From assembly GCA_001643675.2 (NCBI GenBank), contig LSRY02000025.1, forward strand, positions 62,001-126,000: a stretch of 64,000 nucleotides of DNA. The letters run 5' to 3'. The number at the start of each line of letters is the position of its first letter. Position 1 is the stretch's first letter. The notes below the pieces were generated by a model. The model did not search any database and was not told the origin of the DNA. It saw nothing but the letters and a program-made list of their open reading frames with translations. A program made the position numbers and the translations under genes. The DNA comes from Monocercomonoides exilis (taxonomy: Eukaryota > Preaxostyla > Oxymonadida > Polymastigidae). Positions 11,361 to 20,930 of the stretch are shown here, piece by piece.

Positions 11361-11599
11361 TTCTTCTTCTTCTTTTTCTTCTTCTTATCCTTCCTCTTCC
11401 TCTTCTTCGTATTCCCTTTTTCTGCTTTCTCTTCCCCATCCTCTTATTTTCCCTTCACAACTCGATTCATCTTCATCGTCTCCTTCTCCTTCTTCCCCTT
11501 CTTATCTCTCTTTCTCTCAGAGTGGGTATGACAGATTTCAAGGTGTGTCTTTTCATCTGTTTCTTCCTTAACACGAAAGCCTGAAAGCATTGATACGAA

Positions 11600-13300
11600 A
11601 GGCAGAGGAGAGAGATGATTGTTAATTCAGCGCCGAGTGAATCAACAGTTGAGGAGCCACTAAGATGTGCCAGGAAAAATGACTCCGCCTCCTCATTTGA
11701 ACGAGGCGATCTTGAGTGCTCTAACAGATCAAGCAGATGAGGTTGCAGCTGGCAGTGAGGGAAAATAAACAAATGGAAAGGCTTTAACTGGTGAGCTGGA
11801 AGCTGTCGGCATGCACACTCCAACAGAGCTGAGCGAGCGAGATGGCAGTGAAGATGGAACGCATCATAGTAAAGAAGCTTATTGACTGATTAAACACAGT
11901 GAGATGAGAATGACAACATTGAAACCTCCAATGGCGAGATCCGTGGAGATGAGATGCTCAATAAAGTTTCTGATGTCATCGTCGAATAGGAGCACAGGCG
12001 AGGCAGCACTGAGGGCGGAGAGGTTGGCGTCGGAGGGGAAGAGGGAAGAAGCGGGGAGAGCACGAAGAGCAGGGCAGGTGAGGGGGGAGGGAATGGACAG
12101 ATATGTTGGAGAGGCGAAGGGTGCCTCGGCAAGAACAAAGGAGGGTGGAGTTGAGGCGGACGAGCTGGTCAGCCGCGGAAAAGAGGAAGGAGGACACAGC
12201 TAGTTATCCGTCGAGGAGGTTGAAGAGGGAAGAGTAGGCTGATCCAGAGGGAGTTTTCTATTGAGCGGCAGATGCAGAGTTCAACAGTGGAAAGGGAGAT
12301 GCAGGTCTCAAGCAGGTAGCTGCACTGGCAGGCAGAGGTTCAGGTGTCCTGCTCGACGAACATTTAGTAGGCGCGTAAGAATGTGATTAAGGGGAGGAGT
12401 CGACATCGATGTTGGGGTCTGTGGGAGGAGTGGAAGGCGAAGTGGAGGTTGAAAATGAGAGTGGGAGGTGGGGGCCGGCTGTGGTCAGCACGAATCCGCT
12501 GAGCTCATCGATGGCAAACACCACGCAACCCAAGCCATGTGTCTGTGCCTGGCCTCGCAACCTCCTCTGGACTCGCTGCGATCTTTGCACGACCCCCGTC
12601 TTCGCTCCCCTTCTCCCCACCCCTGCCATCTTCTCACACCTGCTGCACTCCACCACGCTGATGCTCCCAGTGCACATGGTCTGTGAAAACAACGTGCTCG
12701 CCACTTCTTCCAGTGTTTCGAACTTGCACAGTATCAGCCTCCAAGAGCTGATTGTTATCAGCCCGAAAATAATCATCTCTACTTTCTAAAATCACCCTTT
12801 GCATTCTCATTCAGGGTTGAAACTGAACCAAGCAAGGCTGATGAAAAATGCAAAAAAAATTATTCACATATCTGTCCAGCTTTAAAAGTGATTTTCGAAG
12901 AGGAAGAAATAGCACAGAGAAATATATTCAGAAAAATAATTGAATGGAATGTTCACCAAGCAAATTAGGCAATGCTAAAAAGAAAAACAGATGATAAAAA
13001 AGATGAGATCATTATATTTGTGGGCTTTTTAAGTAAAAAAAGTAGATAATTTTGTATTTCTTTTTATTTTTTTTAATATTTTCTTTGTTAATTTTTTAAA
13101 AAACTTTGATCAATTTGACAAAATAATTTCTTTTAAGTATTGTTTATTTCCAAGCAAATATCAACTTCTAATTGTTGCATATCTGATAAATATCTTGTTT
13201 AACTATTATATTTTTCATTTGTGTTTTTGAAAATTGTTTCATTTCAACAAAAGTTTTATGATCTTCAGAATTAATTTTAAAATTTCTTTGTAATAACTCA
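11600..13300 (-). pseudogene. Beta-helix gene remnant shared with the Polinton flank
   Basis: This 1.7 kb resembles 33.95-35.63 kb (and its mirror near 50.7-52.35 kb) along its length. Matching phrases are SPLEVSMLSFSSHCV versus SQLEVSVL, and CTGSISVVECSRCEKMAGVG versus CTGSRSVVECSRCEKIAGVG. On the minus strand the phrases fit the oxymonad beta-helix family, but frames are broken throughout. It forms the right third of the insertion in polB, so the insertion carries a copy of host DNA that also lies next to the Polinton. The right end (12.8-13.3 kb) is AT-rich and still alignable. Confidence 0.5.
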
Positions 13301-13619
13301 TAAAACTAATTTTCATATTAAAAAATTATTGATTTCATATAGTTATTATTGTTATCATGTTGTATTAACGATTAGGCAAGTATCTTGTTCTTTTTATTGA
13401 ATTCTTTATATTTTTGAATAATTTTTTATGTTTTTTTCAAAATATGAAATAAAAACAATTTGAAATGAATTAAAATCAAAAAATAAGCAATAACAACTAT
13501 ATACAAAGCAATATTTTTGCATGATCATCATTTTTATTTTTCTTTTTAAAGCAACCCTTAATGAAAAAACTTTTTGATCAAACGTCGGAATTTTTTATGA
13601 TATCAAAAAAAATCACCCA
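13300..13619. other. AT-rich right end of the insertion
   Basis: No coding frame seen. Ends with the right terminal inverted repeat (about 13590-13619). Confidence 0.4.
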
Positions 13620-13621
13620 TA

Positions 13622-15272
13622 TAATTACTATACATTAGAGAGACTGAAAAACAATACTGGAATTATTTGTGAAGCAGGAGAGTATGAAGCGAAAAAGTGG
13701 AACACAGAAGATTATGAGCTTTTTTATAAAAATATTGATACTATTCCAGGATGTAGGTTAAGTGACAACACATTCGATATGTATAAATATTGTGGATTCT
13801 ATTGTGAACAAGAGACAAAAATATTAAGAGAAGGATTTCTCAAATTTCGAGAAGGATTCATGAATGATTTCGATATTGATATTCACGATTACTGTTCAAT
13901 TAGCTCTCTTGCCGATGCCACACTGACAAAACAAGTGTATTCGAAGAACAAGAATTTATATAAACTAGGAGGAATCATCAGAGAGTTTATGCAACAAGCT
14001 GTTCACGGAGGAAGATGCATGACTGCATATAAAAAAAAGTGGCACTCAACAACTCCTATTGTGGATTATGATGCTGTGTCTTTATATGCTTCTGCTATGC
14101 ACAGATTATATATGGTTGAAGGAATTCCAAGTGTAATTGAAACAGATGAACAACGCTCTTATGAGTTTTTACAGAATCAGAGTGCATATGTAGTTGAAAT
14201 TGAGATTACAAAAGTGAACAAACACTATCCTTTTCCTTCACTCGTATTTGAAGATGATGAAGGAAATAATTTTAATAATGATGTGATAGATAAACCAGTG
14301 AGAACAGTAGTTGATAACATATATTTGGAAGATTTGATAGAATTTCAGAAAATAGAATTCACAGTAATTAAAGGATATTTCTGGACAGGCAATCGTGATT
14401 ACTCAATTCAGAAAGTCATCGGAGATATATTTAATAAACGAGCTGCATACAAGAAAGAAAAAAATCCTTTAGAAGTTATATATAAACTAATCATGAATTC
14501 TCTCTATGGAAAAACAATTCAGAAGCCTGTTGATTATGAGATAAAATACATTAATGAAAATGATATAGGAAAATATTGGAGCAAAAATTATAATAAAATT
14601 ATTGAGTCATCAAAAATAGCAGATTCAAGAAATAAAACTCATGTTGCAAAAACACAGAAGTAGATAGACACTCGTTTCACATTTAATCTATTTGGAATTC
14701 ATATTTTAAGCATGTCCAAACGAATTATGAATGAAGTGATGTGTCTTGCACATGATCTAAATTGCAAAATCTATTATCAAGATACAGACTCTATTCACAT
14801 AAGAGTAGATGATCTTACAAGATTAGAAGAAGCATTCAAAATAAAATACAATCGTGATTTGAAAGGAACTCAGCTGGGAAACTTCCACTCTGATTTTCCT
14901 CTTAATGCATTATATGCTAGTGAATCTTATTTCTTAGGAAAAAAGATTTATATAGATAAACAAGTTCTTCCTGAAAATAAAACATCTTTCATGTTTCGCA
15001 TGAAAGGAATTAAGCAGTCAGCTGTTGAAGCGAAAGCCAAGGAATCAGATGAATGCGTGCACGAGCGTGCTCTCAGCGACTGCGTCGACAATAGCAACGA
15101 TTCTCTGATGAAGCTATACAAGTGCATATATAAAGGAAAAACAGTTGAATTTGATCTCACAAATGGATCTCCTTGCTTTGAATTTGAAAAAGATTTCACT
15201 GTTGCTTCTCTTGATACTTTCAAAAGACGCATAAAAACATCATTAGAAAAAGGAATACCCCCGAAGGGATAG
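13622..15272 (+). pseudogene. polB: Polinton DNA polymerase B, palm and C-terminal part (split gene)
   Basis: Continuation of the gene interrupted at 6753. The polymerase core is clear: motif A DAVSLYASAM (about 14070-14100), motif B LIMNSLYGKT (about 14489-14518) and motif C YQDTDSIHI (about 14775-14801). Catalytic aspartates of motifs A and C are present. A TAG at 14661-14663 interrupts the frame just before IDTRFTFNLFG, which belongs to the same domain. The last clear codons before a TAG at 15270 lie in an 11-codon repeat (IPPKG), so the true C-terminus is uncertain. The protein would replicate the element by protein priming, as known for Polintons. Integrase follows 165 bp downstream on the same strand. 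Confidence 0.9.
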
Positions 15273-15320
15273 AGATTCTTCAAATCAATACCCCCGAAGG
15301 GATAGAGATTCAGAGAATCA
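15255..15320 (+). repeat. 33-bp tandem duplication at the polB 3-prime end
   Basis: Two 33-bp units each start ATACCCCCGAAGGGATAGAG. Each unit is 11 codons long and contains one in-frame TAG, so translation past the first TAG would repeat IPPKG. The core CCCCCGAAGGG can fold on itself. It marks the end of the polymerase gene. Confidence 0.8.
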
Positions 15321-15437
15321 ATATCACAAGCAAGTGCTCAAATAAGAGCACAAATATAGAAAAAACATTTATGAAATTCATATTATAATCAAATATTATT
15401 TTAATAATAATGAAATTATCAATAATTATAAATACAA

Positions 15438-16652
15438 ATGACATCAAAAAAAATTAATACTCTCATAAAAAGTTTATTAGCTGCGTCTGATACTCTGCTC
15501 ACAGAAATAGAAGTGTACAAGAAAATAAATAAGATTCCCACAAAAACTCGAGTGTTCAAAATATATTATGAAGCTCACAAAACAGATCTCATATTTGATA
15601 TCACTATTGAAGAATTATACAATAGATATAAACTGGAGTATTTAAAGAAATATAATCCGACACAGTACAAAAAACAGCGAAGAAATAATTATGAAGTCAT
15701 AATTGATGAGCAAACACCTGAGCAAAATAAATTTCTTCAAGACACGGGATATAAATCAAAAAAGAAACAAGAATCACTTTTCTATCAAAAATACAACACT
15801 TTTCCTTCTGTTCATTCGAAATATCTCAAGAATAGTTTTCCAGATAAAGAAAATAAACAATACTATTTACATCATGTCGGACAAAAATACACATTTTTGA
15901 TAGATCTTATGTTTTCAGATAATTTATGTTATCTTGTTGCAATAGGTCTAAATAATAGATATCTGTTTGTGGAGCCAACTAATTTTTCTTCGAAAGATGA
16001 ATCAAGCAGTGGAAAAGTCACTCATTCACAGCGTTCGGCTTCTGCTGTAGTTGAAGCTTTAAACAGAATGATTACAAAAGGAATGAAAGTTAAATACTTG
16101 AGAGGAGATAGCGAACGTGCATTCAATAGCACTTTGGCTCACATATATTTTAAAACTCACAACATTTCTTTTCAATCTCTTGTAAGTACAGGATCTTCTC
16201 ACACACAAATGGCTCCACTTGATAGAGTTGTCAGAACTATTAGAGACATGAATTATACATCAAATCCTCATAGTGAGTTTATTAATCCAGTCAGAATGAA
16301 GCAACTGGTGAATAATTATAATAATGCTCCTCATTATAGTCTTTCAAAAATAATGAACTTCGATATCAGTCCTCAGCAAGTGTACGATAATGAAGAATTG
16401 GAAAATGAGATCATTCGTCGAATGCATCAGTTGAATTATAATATTATTAATTCTCTTGATTACAAGCTTCCAATGAACACTATTGTCGTTTTAAAAGCTC
16501 ATTATGAAAGATTAGACAAGAGAAGAATGAAAATTCTTCCTGAAACATTTACAGTAATCGGATATGATAAAGGAAAAATAAGAGTGAAGAGCAACGTTGA
16601 TAATAGAATACTAATAGTCTCAAGATGTGAAGTATCAAAAATATTAGAATAA
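15438..16652 (+). CDS. int: Polinton retroviral-type (RVE) integrase
   Basis: Intact 404-residue protein that would join the linear Polinton to host DNA. The catalytic core runs about residues 145-280. The first Asp is in FLIDLMF and the second in LRGDSERAF. The third acidic position reads APLDRVVRTIRDM, with Asp where Glu is usual, 38 residues after the second Asp. A C-terminal SH3-like domain (MNTIVVLKAHYERLDKRRMK and onward) resembles those of Polinton and retrotransposon integrases. No clear N-terminal zinc-binding HHCC is seen. The stop overlaps that of the convergent tail-fibre gene by 9 bp. With no internal stop or frameshift it is one of the best-preserved genes here. Confidence 0.9.
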   Translation: MTSKKINTLIKSLLAASDTLLTEIEVYKKINKIPTKTRVFKIYYEAHKTDLIFDITIEELYNRYKLEYLKKYNPTQYKKQRRNNYEVIIDEQTPEQNKFLQDTGYKSKKKQESLFYQKYNTFPSVHSKYLKNSFPDKENKQYYLHHVGQKYTFLIDLMFSDNLCYLVAIGLNNRYLFVEPTNFSSKDESSSGKVTHSQRSASAVVEALNRMITKGMKVKYLRGDSERAFNSTLAHIYFKTHNISFQSLVSTGSSHTQMAPLDRVVRTIRDMNYTSNPHSEFINPVRMKQLVNNYNNAPHYSLSKIMNFDISPQQVYDNEELENEIIRRMHQLNYNIINSLDYKLPMNTIVVLKAHYERLDKRRMKILPETFTVIGYDKGKIRVKSNVDNRILIVSRCEVSKILE

Positions 16653-17612
16653 TAATTTTTGAGCTGTGCGTCTCCAAAATGCTAAATAAATTGCAGGAGG
16701 ATCAATCGAGTGTGTATGACTATTACTGCCTCCTGTTGTGCTGATACTTGCGGAATGGTTATGGCTTCCTCCAACTGCTGTGTAAAAATGGGTTTCACCT
16801 GATGAATCCCAATTATATTCCATACCAAGAATATTTCCAGGTGATCCGATACTCTGTAATGGGTGATATAAAGCATGTGTGTGTTCTCCACTGTTATTTA
16901 TTGTGATGCTGTGAGTATGACTTGGTATTTGAGAAGTTGTTAATGTCGTTGCACCAGAAGTTGCTGATCCAGATGTCGAGCCTATCATATCTGCAGAAGA
17001 TGCAGCTCTTATAAATCTTCCATTTGTCATCATTTTCCACGATGTTCCTGGATATGTTTTTGATGGATCCGAAGCATCATATTTAATTATTACACTGTTT
17101 ATCGGAAATATAGCATTTATAATTGTTGTTAAAGATATCTGTTTTGCATCAATTTCTGATTTGTTATAATAATTATCTAATGATATTTGTTCTTTCTCGA
17201 TTTCTAATAATTCTGTTCCATCCCACCAGTAATCAGGAACATTTGTCTCTTTAATATAAAACGTTTGTCCAGTTTGTAATGTATTGACATTACCTTGAAT
17301 GGAAAGCCATTGACACATATCTTCATAACTGTCAAACACTCTTGCTTTATATCCAACTTTAGCATTCAGTTCATCAAACATATTTCGATTCAAGTCTTGA
17401 TTTGCTGTTATTGATACATTAACATCTTTAATGCTTTCTTTTATACTTTCTTTCACTTTATCGATATTCTCTAATGCATTATTTATTTCTTTCATATTTT
17501 TGTCAACATTATTGAAATTCTCTAATGATTCATTTTTCATCTGTTGTTGCTGTTTATGCTGATGGATCATCAGAGCTATATTAGCGTTGATTGTTTTTAA
17601 TGATGAACTCAT
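16644..17612 (-). CDS. Phage-like tail-fibre protein with collar-type domain
   Basis: Intact 322-residue protein. Residues 1-90 are a helical coiled-coil-like stalk (MKEINNALENIDKVKESIK). A middle segment carries FYIKETNVPDYWWDGTELL, then YYNKSEIDAK. The C-terminal half resembles phage tail collar or T4 gp10-type C-domains: FPINSVIIKYDASDPSKTYP, GTSWK, GRFIRAASS, then several His pairs (SHTHS, EHTHA, SHNHS, SHTHS) and a closing YLAFWRRT. Such domains trimerise in phage fibres and bind receptors. In a Polinton this may decorate the capsid and attach to a cell; that role is inference. A TTTTTATC motif lies 10 bp upstream of the start. Confidence 0.75.
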   Translation of the reverse strand: MSSSLKTINANIALMIHQHKQQQQMKNESLENFNNVDKNMKEINNALENIDKVKESIKESIKDVNVSITANQDLNRNMFDELNAKVGYKARVFDSYEDMCQWLSIQGNVNTLQTGQTFYIKETNVPDYWWDGTELLEIEKEQISLDNYYNKSEIDAKQISLTTIINAIFPINSVIIKYDASDPSKTYPGTSWKMMTNGRFIRAASSADMIGSTSGSATSGATTLTTSQIPSHTHSITINNSGEHTHALYHPLQSIGSPGNILGMEYNWDSSGETHFYTAVGGSHNHSASISTTGGSNSHTHSIDPPAIYLAFWRRTAQKLLF

Positions 17613-17621
17613 TTATATATT

Positions 17622-17629
17622 GATAAAAA
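17622..17629 (-). promoter_or_regulatory. TTTTTATC motif before the tail-fibre gene
   Basis: Partial copy of the TTTTTATCTT motif found before the capsid, KilA-N and virion genes, 10 bp upstream of the ATG at 17612. Likely a promoter element. Confidence 0.4.
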
Positions 17630-17652
17630 TAAATTGTATTTTTTATATTAGC

Positions 17653-18816
17653 TTAATAAAATGGAACACTAACTGGATATGTTATGTTGAACTCAATACT
17701 TCCCTTATTGTAATACACCACTTGTTGAGATTTTATTTCCACAGTTATGAAAGATACTCCATCGTATTTAATTCGAACAGAACATGAACAATAATTTTCA
17801 TAACCATCACCACATCTGACTGTTATGCTGAATACGAAGTGAGATCCATCTGTGTATGGCGGAGACAAATAACTTTTTGCATTAGATACAGTGAATTTAC
17901 CAATTTGAATCCAAGCAGTTTTGTCATAGCCCGAGAGGCTTTCAATATCTCCTCTGACATACATAGTGGCAAGTTCTCCATATCGACTTATAATTCCCCA
18001 TGAATTTTTAAGCAAGCTATTGCCAGTGAAGAAAAGTTTTTCGGAAGTTGGAATTCTGACTGCTCCAACTTTATTGTCAACGTATTGTTTTGTAACCAAG
18101 TGATAAATATTTGTTGGAACTGCTGATGTTGTTATTGCACTTGAAAATGTTTTGCTTCCAGTGATAGTTTCTGTTCCACTTAAATGAACCACACTTTCGT
18201 CATTAGCTTTCGAAGAATCACTTGGATGAATATGATCTTCTCGTGCATATTTATCTGATGTTCCAACATTAACAGAACCATCCATTAACGGATTACTTGT
18301 TCCTGCTTTTTCTGATAATTCATCAGGAAGAACATCAACTGATAACTTTCCACTTTCATCCAATCCTGCATATCCATTTGCTTTTCCTTTAAATGTTGTT
18401 TTTTCATATCCTTCCAACTCAATTCCAGTTAAATCTATCATGTCTTCTGATATTGTAAAATATGATTATGCAATTTTTCCATTATTGTCAAGAGGAACAT
18501 ATCCATTCGCTTGTCCTTTATTCTCAATCTTCTCGCAGATTTCAACGATATTATCAATCTGAACTGCTTTATAGTACTCGTTAAGTCCACCCACACTGAC
18601 TTCACTTATGTCACACTCAATTTTCTTTAACGCTGTTCCATCCCACCAGTAATCAGGAACGTTATTTCCTTTAATAAGTATAAATTGTCCTTTCACGAGA
18701 TTTCCTTTGTTCACATCGATCCAAGTTTGCATCTCTGAAGCTGAATCAAACACTAAATTTCTTGTGCCTGTCTGTCTGAGCTGTCTCTGATAAATATCTG
18801 ATGTTTGCATTTTCAA
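17653..18816 (-). pseudogene. Second phage-like tail-fibre protein, one in-frame TAA
   Basis: Two open stretches in the same frame (18816-18469 and 18465-17653) are separated by one TAA at 18466-18468. Both sides carry the phage-fibre repeat KGxANGYxxLDxxGK (KGQANGYVPLDNNGKIA then KGKANGYAGLDESGKL), so they belong to one protein of about 387 residues. The N-terminal part shares NVPDYWWDG with the neighbouring fibre gene. Further fibre-like phrases are YAREDHIHPSD and VTKQYVDNK. The C-terminal 130 residues form a different, beta-rich domain without the His pairs. The two fibre genes are adjacent on the minus strand and may encode parts of one spike. Confidence 0.65.
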
Positions 18817-18864
18817 TGATATTAAAAAAACTAAAATTAATCGTTTTAACTGTTTATAAAGATA

Positions 18865-19746
18865 ATGTTAAAAACACTTGTGAAAGTCCCTCCAAAAAGA
18901 TACATTAACCAATTGAAGGTGGAATTGACAGATTCAGACACTCAAACCACTAATCAAAACACTGAGAGTAATAATGAAGAAAACATTAATGAAAGAAATC
19001 TTTTTTATTCCAATGAAAATAGTATGCCTATTCCAATTTCTGTAACAGCAAATTTAACCAAATCAACACATACTTCAACTCCATCGATGTCTAATACTAT
19101 TAACGTAAATGTGGCAGCTGGAAACACAGATTCAACAAAGGAGGCAGCTTCTAGAAGAAGCAGTCAGCAAGAGCGAGAACAATCAATTCCTGAACGGATC
19201 TCTGATCCTCGAGGGGACTTTGTCCCCGAAGCACATCCTTCACAAACAGAATCTTTCGATAATTTCACTGCTCATCCTTCCGTTCCATTTGAACCATCAG
19301 CGCCCTCTTTATCAACACATCCTTATCCATTGTGTTCATCACAAAGTACCTGAAACAGTTCGCAGTTCTCATTTCGAGAATCAATAACTATTAATCCTGA
19401 TGATGAAAACAGATTAAAAGATAAATATATCGAGTTACTCATTAATGTGATCAATTCTCCGAAAAAAGTACTCAAGAGTTGCATTGAACCCAGCAAAATG
19501 ATTATTCTTCCTGTTGATGAATTATTAATATTGATTGCATTATTGTCAGGAGTCAACGATGTTGAAATCATTATTGAAGAACAAGCAGTGACGCGTTCAG
19601 GAAAAGTGAAGTTCATTAAAGATATCTCTCGAATATTAGTTGGTGGATTGGATCTTCAAATAAAATATAATCACATTTACAACAGACTGTTAGGTTATCA
19701 TGTCTCTCTTGTTCACACATTCTTGAATGACACGAAAGAAAAATAA
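18865..19746 (+). pseudogene. Unrecognised Polinton protein, one in-frame TGA
   Basis: Starts at the ATG at 18865, divergent from the fibre genes. The first 160 residues are low-complexity (Asn, Ser, Thr, Pro, Glu) and likely disordered. A TGA at 19351-19353 interrupts the frame, which continues unbroken to a TAA after DTKEK at 19746. The last 100 residues look folded (KMIILPVDELLILIALLSG, VEIIIEEQAV, ISRILVGGLDLQIKYNHIYN). I do not recognise the family. Position among fibre and regulatory genes suggests a virion or regulatory role, but this is a guess. Confidence 0.5.
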
Positions 19747-19808
19747 ATGAATATATATTTTTATTATAAAACAATTTCGATATATCGAATTTGAGTCATC
19801 AATATTAT

Positions 19809-20597
19809 TTATGACGCTGTTATTTCTCTTTTAGGACTCAGAGAACGTATTACTGTTAATACTTGTTCAATTTCAGATTCTTCAAATGAATAAGGAAGTT
19901 TCATATTTAATTTTTGAGTTATCACTTGTCTGATATTCATGCTTGCTGGAAATTCAAATTGATATATATACTCTAATGATCTTGAAGTATCAGCTGATAA
20001 CCTAAATTGTTCATCAGATATTTTCACTATCGACAGCTTTTTAACACAATTGGTGTCAGGAACTGATGTGTTGGATATGTATTCTTTTTGAACAGTCACT
20101 GTCTGTTTGAGTTCTTCTATTATTTTACGTTGTTCTTCAATAATACTTTTTGTAACTGTATCAAACGACTCTCCTGTTGCTTGTGTGCGTTCATTAATTG
20201 CGTCCATTATTTCAGAGATTATAATTAAATATCTTGGAGATGCCCATATCGCAATTGCGTTTATTAAACGTGGATGAACATAAGTTCCTCTAAAATCATT
20301 AGAATACGACTTGTGTAGATCATATCTTGCGTCGGGTAATTTTTTACCCGACGAATCTGAAGAGCTGTTTTGAATAATTTTCTGCTTGTTAAATTCATCC
20401 AATAGATCTTTACACATATGAGATTTAAAGAACGTTTTAACCTGTTTTGTACGACCTTCTCGTTTGTTTATATCCTTTACTAACTTCGATGCATTTACAT
20501 ATTTATCTTTCAGTCTGATCAAGATTTCGAAAGAGTTGTATGTTCCTTTAATAAATTCTTCGTTATTATAAATTATACACTCGGTTGTAACTGTCAT
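19809..20597 (-). CDS. KilA-N domain protein
   Basis: Intact 262-residue protein. Residues 10-130 fit the KilA-N DNA-binding fold: an N-terminal strand and helix region (YVNASKLVKDINKREGR), then the signature GTYVHPRLINAIAIWASPRY and IISEIMDAINE. A coiled-coil stretch (IIEEQRKIIEELKQTVTVQK) follows, then a C-terminal domain I do not recognise. KilA-N proteins are common in phages and large DNA viruses and are thought to regulate transcription or replication. A TTTTTATCTT motif lies just upstream of the ATG. It lies next to the PrimPol-helicase cassette. Confidence 0.85.
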   Translation of the reverse strand: MTVTTECIIYNNEEFIKGTYNSFEILIRLKDKYVNASKLVKDINKREGRTKQVKTFFKSHMCKDLLDEFNKQKIIQNSSSDSSGKKLPDARYDLHKSYSNDFRGTYVHPRLINAIAIWASPRYLIIISEIMDAINERTQATGESFDTVTKSIIEEQRKIIEELKQTVTVQKEYISNTSVPDTNCVKKLSIVKISDEQFRLSADTSRSLEYIYQFEFPASMNIRQVITQKLNMKLPYSFEESEIEQVLTVIRSLSPKREITAS

Positions 20598-20605
20598 TTT
20601 TATAG

Positions 20606-20615
20606 AAGATAAAAA
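20606..20615 (-). promoter_or_regulatory. TTTTTATCTT motif before KilA-N gene
   Basis: Exact copy of the motif shared by capsid, virion protein and a small ORF, ending 8 bp before the ATG at 20597. Confidence 0.5.
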
Positions 20616-20684
20616 TTCGAAAAAATAAAATTAACGATAATTTTTATTTGTATCAATAATTCACATTAAATGAATTCTATTGAC

Positions 20685-20930
20685 ATCATTTTTTGACATC
20701 AAAACAACCGATTTCATAGTCAAAAATGATACGGAGCAAGTGACTTCCTCTATCTTGCTCCAGCTTGCTCCATGTCGATTTTGTATATAAGAAGTACTGA
20801 TTTCAGTCTCAATATTGATCAATCTTGCATCAAAAACTGTATAAGACCGGAGCAAGTGGAGCGGAGCAAGTTGTAAAATCGTTGTCTCTAAAAATAGCGG
20901 ACATACGGACATATTGGACACTGATGTTTT
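20685..20930 (-). repeat. Inverted repeat and GGAGCAAG iterons, right of the PrimPol-SF3 cassette
   Basis: About 245 bp that recurs in opposite orientation at 23600-23835. It holds five copies of GGAGCAAG or its complement CTTGCTCC (about 20733, 20754, 20764, 20848 and 20862) and a run of GGACATA-type units near 20900. GGAGCAAG at 20733 and CTTGCTCC at 20754 can pair as a hairpin. Position beside a primase-helicase gene suggests a replication origin or the terminal repeat of a mobile cassette. Both are inference. Confidence 0.7.

Larger units (their letters stand above)
6756..13619. mobile_element. 6.86-kb insertion in polB with terminal inverted repeats
   Basis: The ends are inverted copies of TGGGTGATTTTTTTTGATAT followed by CATAAAAAA, about 30 bp. 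They lie between TA (6754-6755) and TA (13620-13621). Removing the element and one TA restores the polymerase frame exactly (LFPY then NYYTLERL). Because ATAT is a palindrome, a 4-bp ATAT duplication with ends GGGTGA fits equally well. No transposase is visible inside. The cargo is host-like: a Ser-rich and charged protein remnant on minus, a possible PP2C-like fragment on plus, and 1.7 kb of beta-helix pseudogene DNA also found at 33.9-35.6 kb. It is probably a non-autonomous element that captured host DNA. Confidence 0.75.

Noticed and set aside
7489-12203. Many long frames on both strands with poly-Ser, poly-Leu, poly-Phe, poly-Glu or poly-Lys tracts
   Set aside because: They come from GAA/TTC microsatellites, which are open in several frames at once. 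Only the islands with non-repetitive sequence were used for a call.
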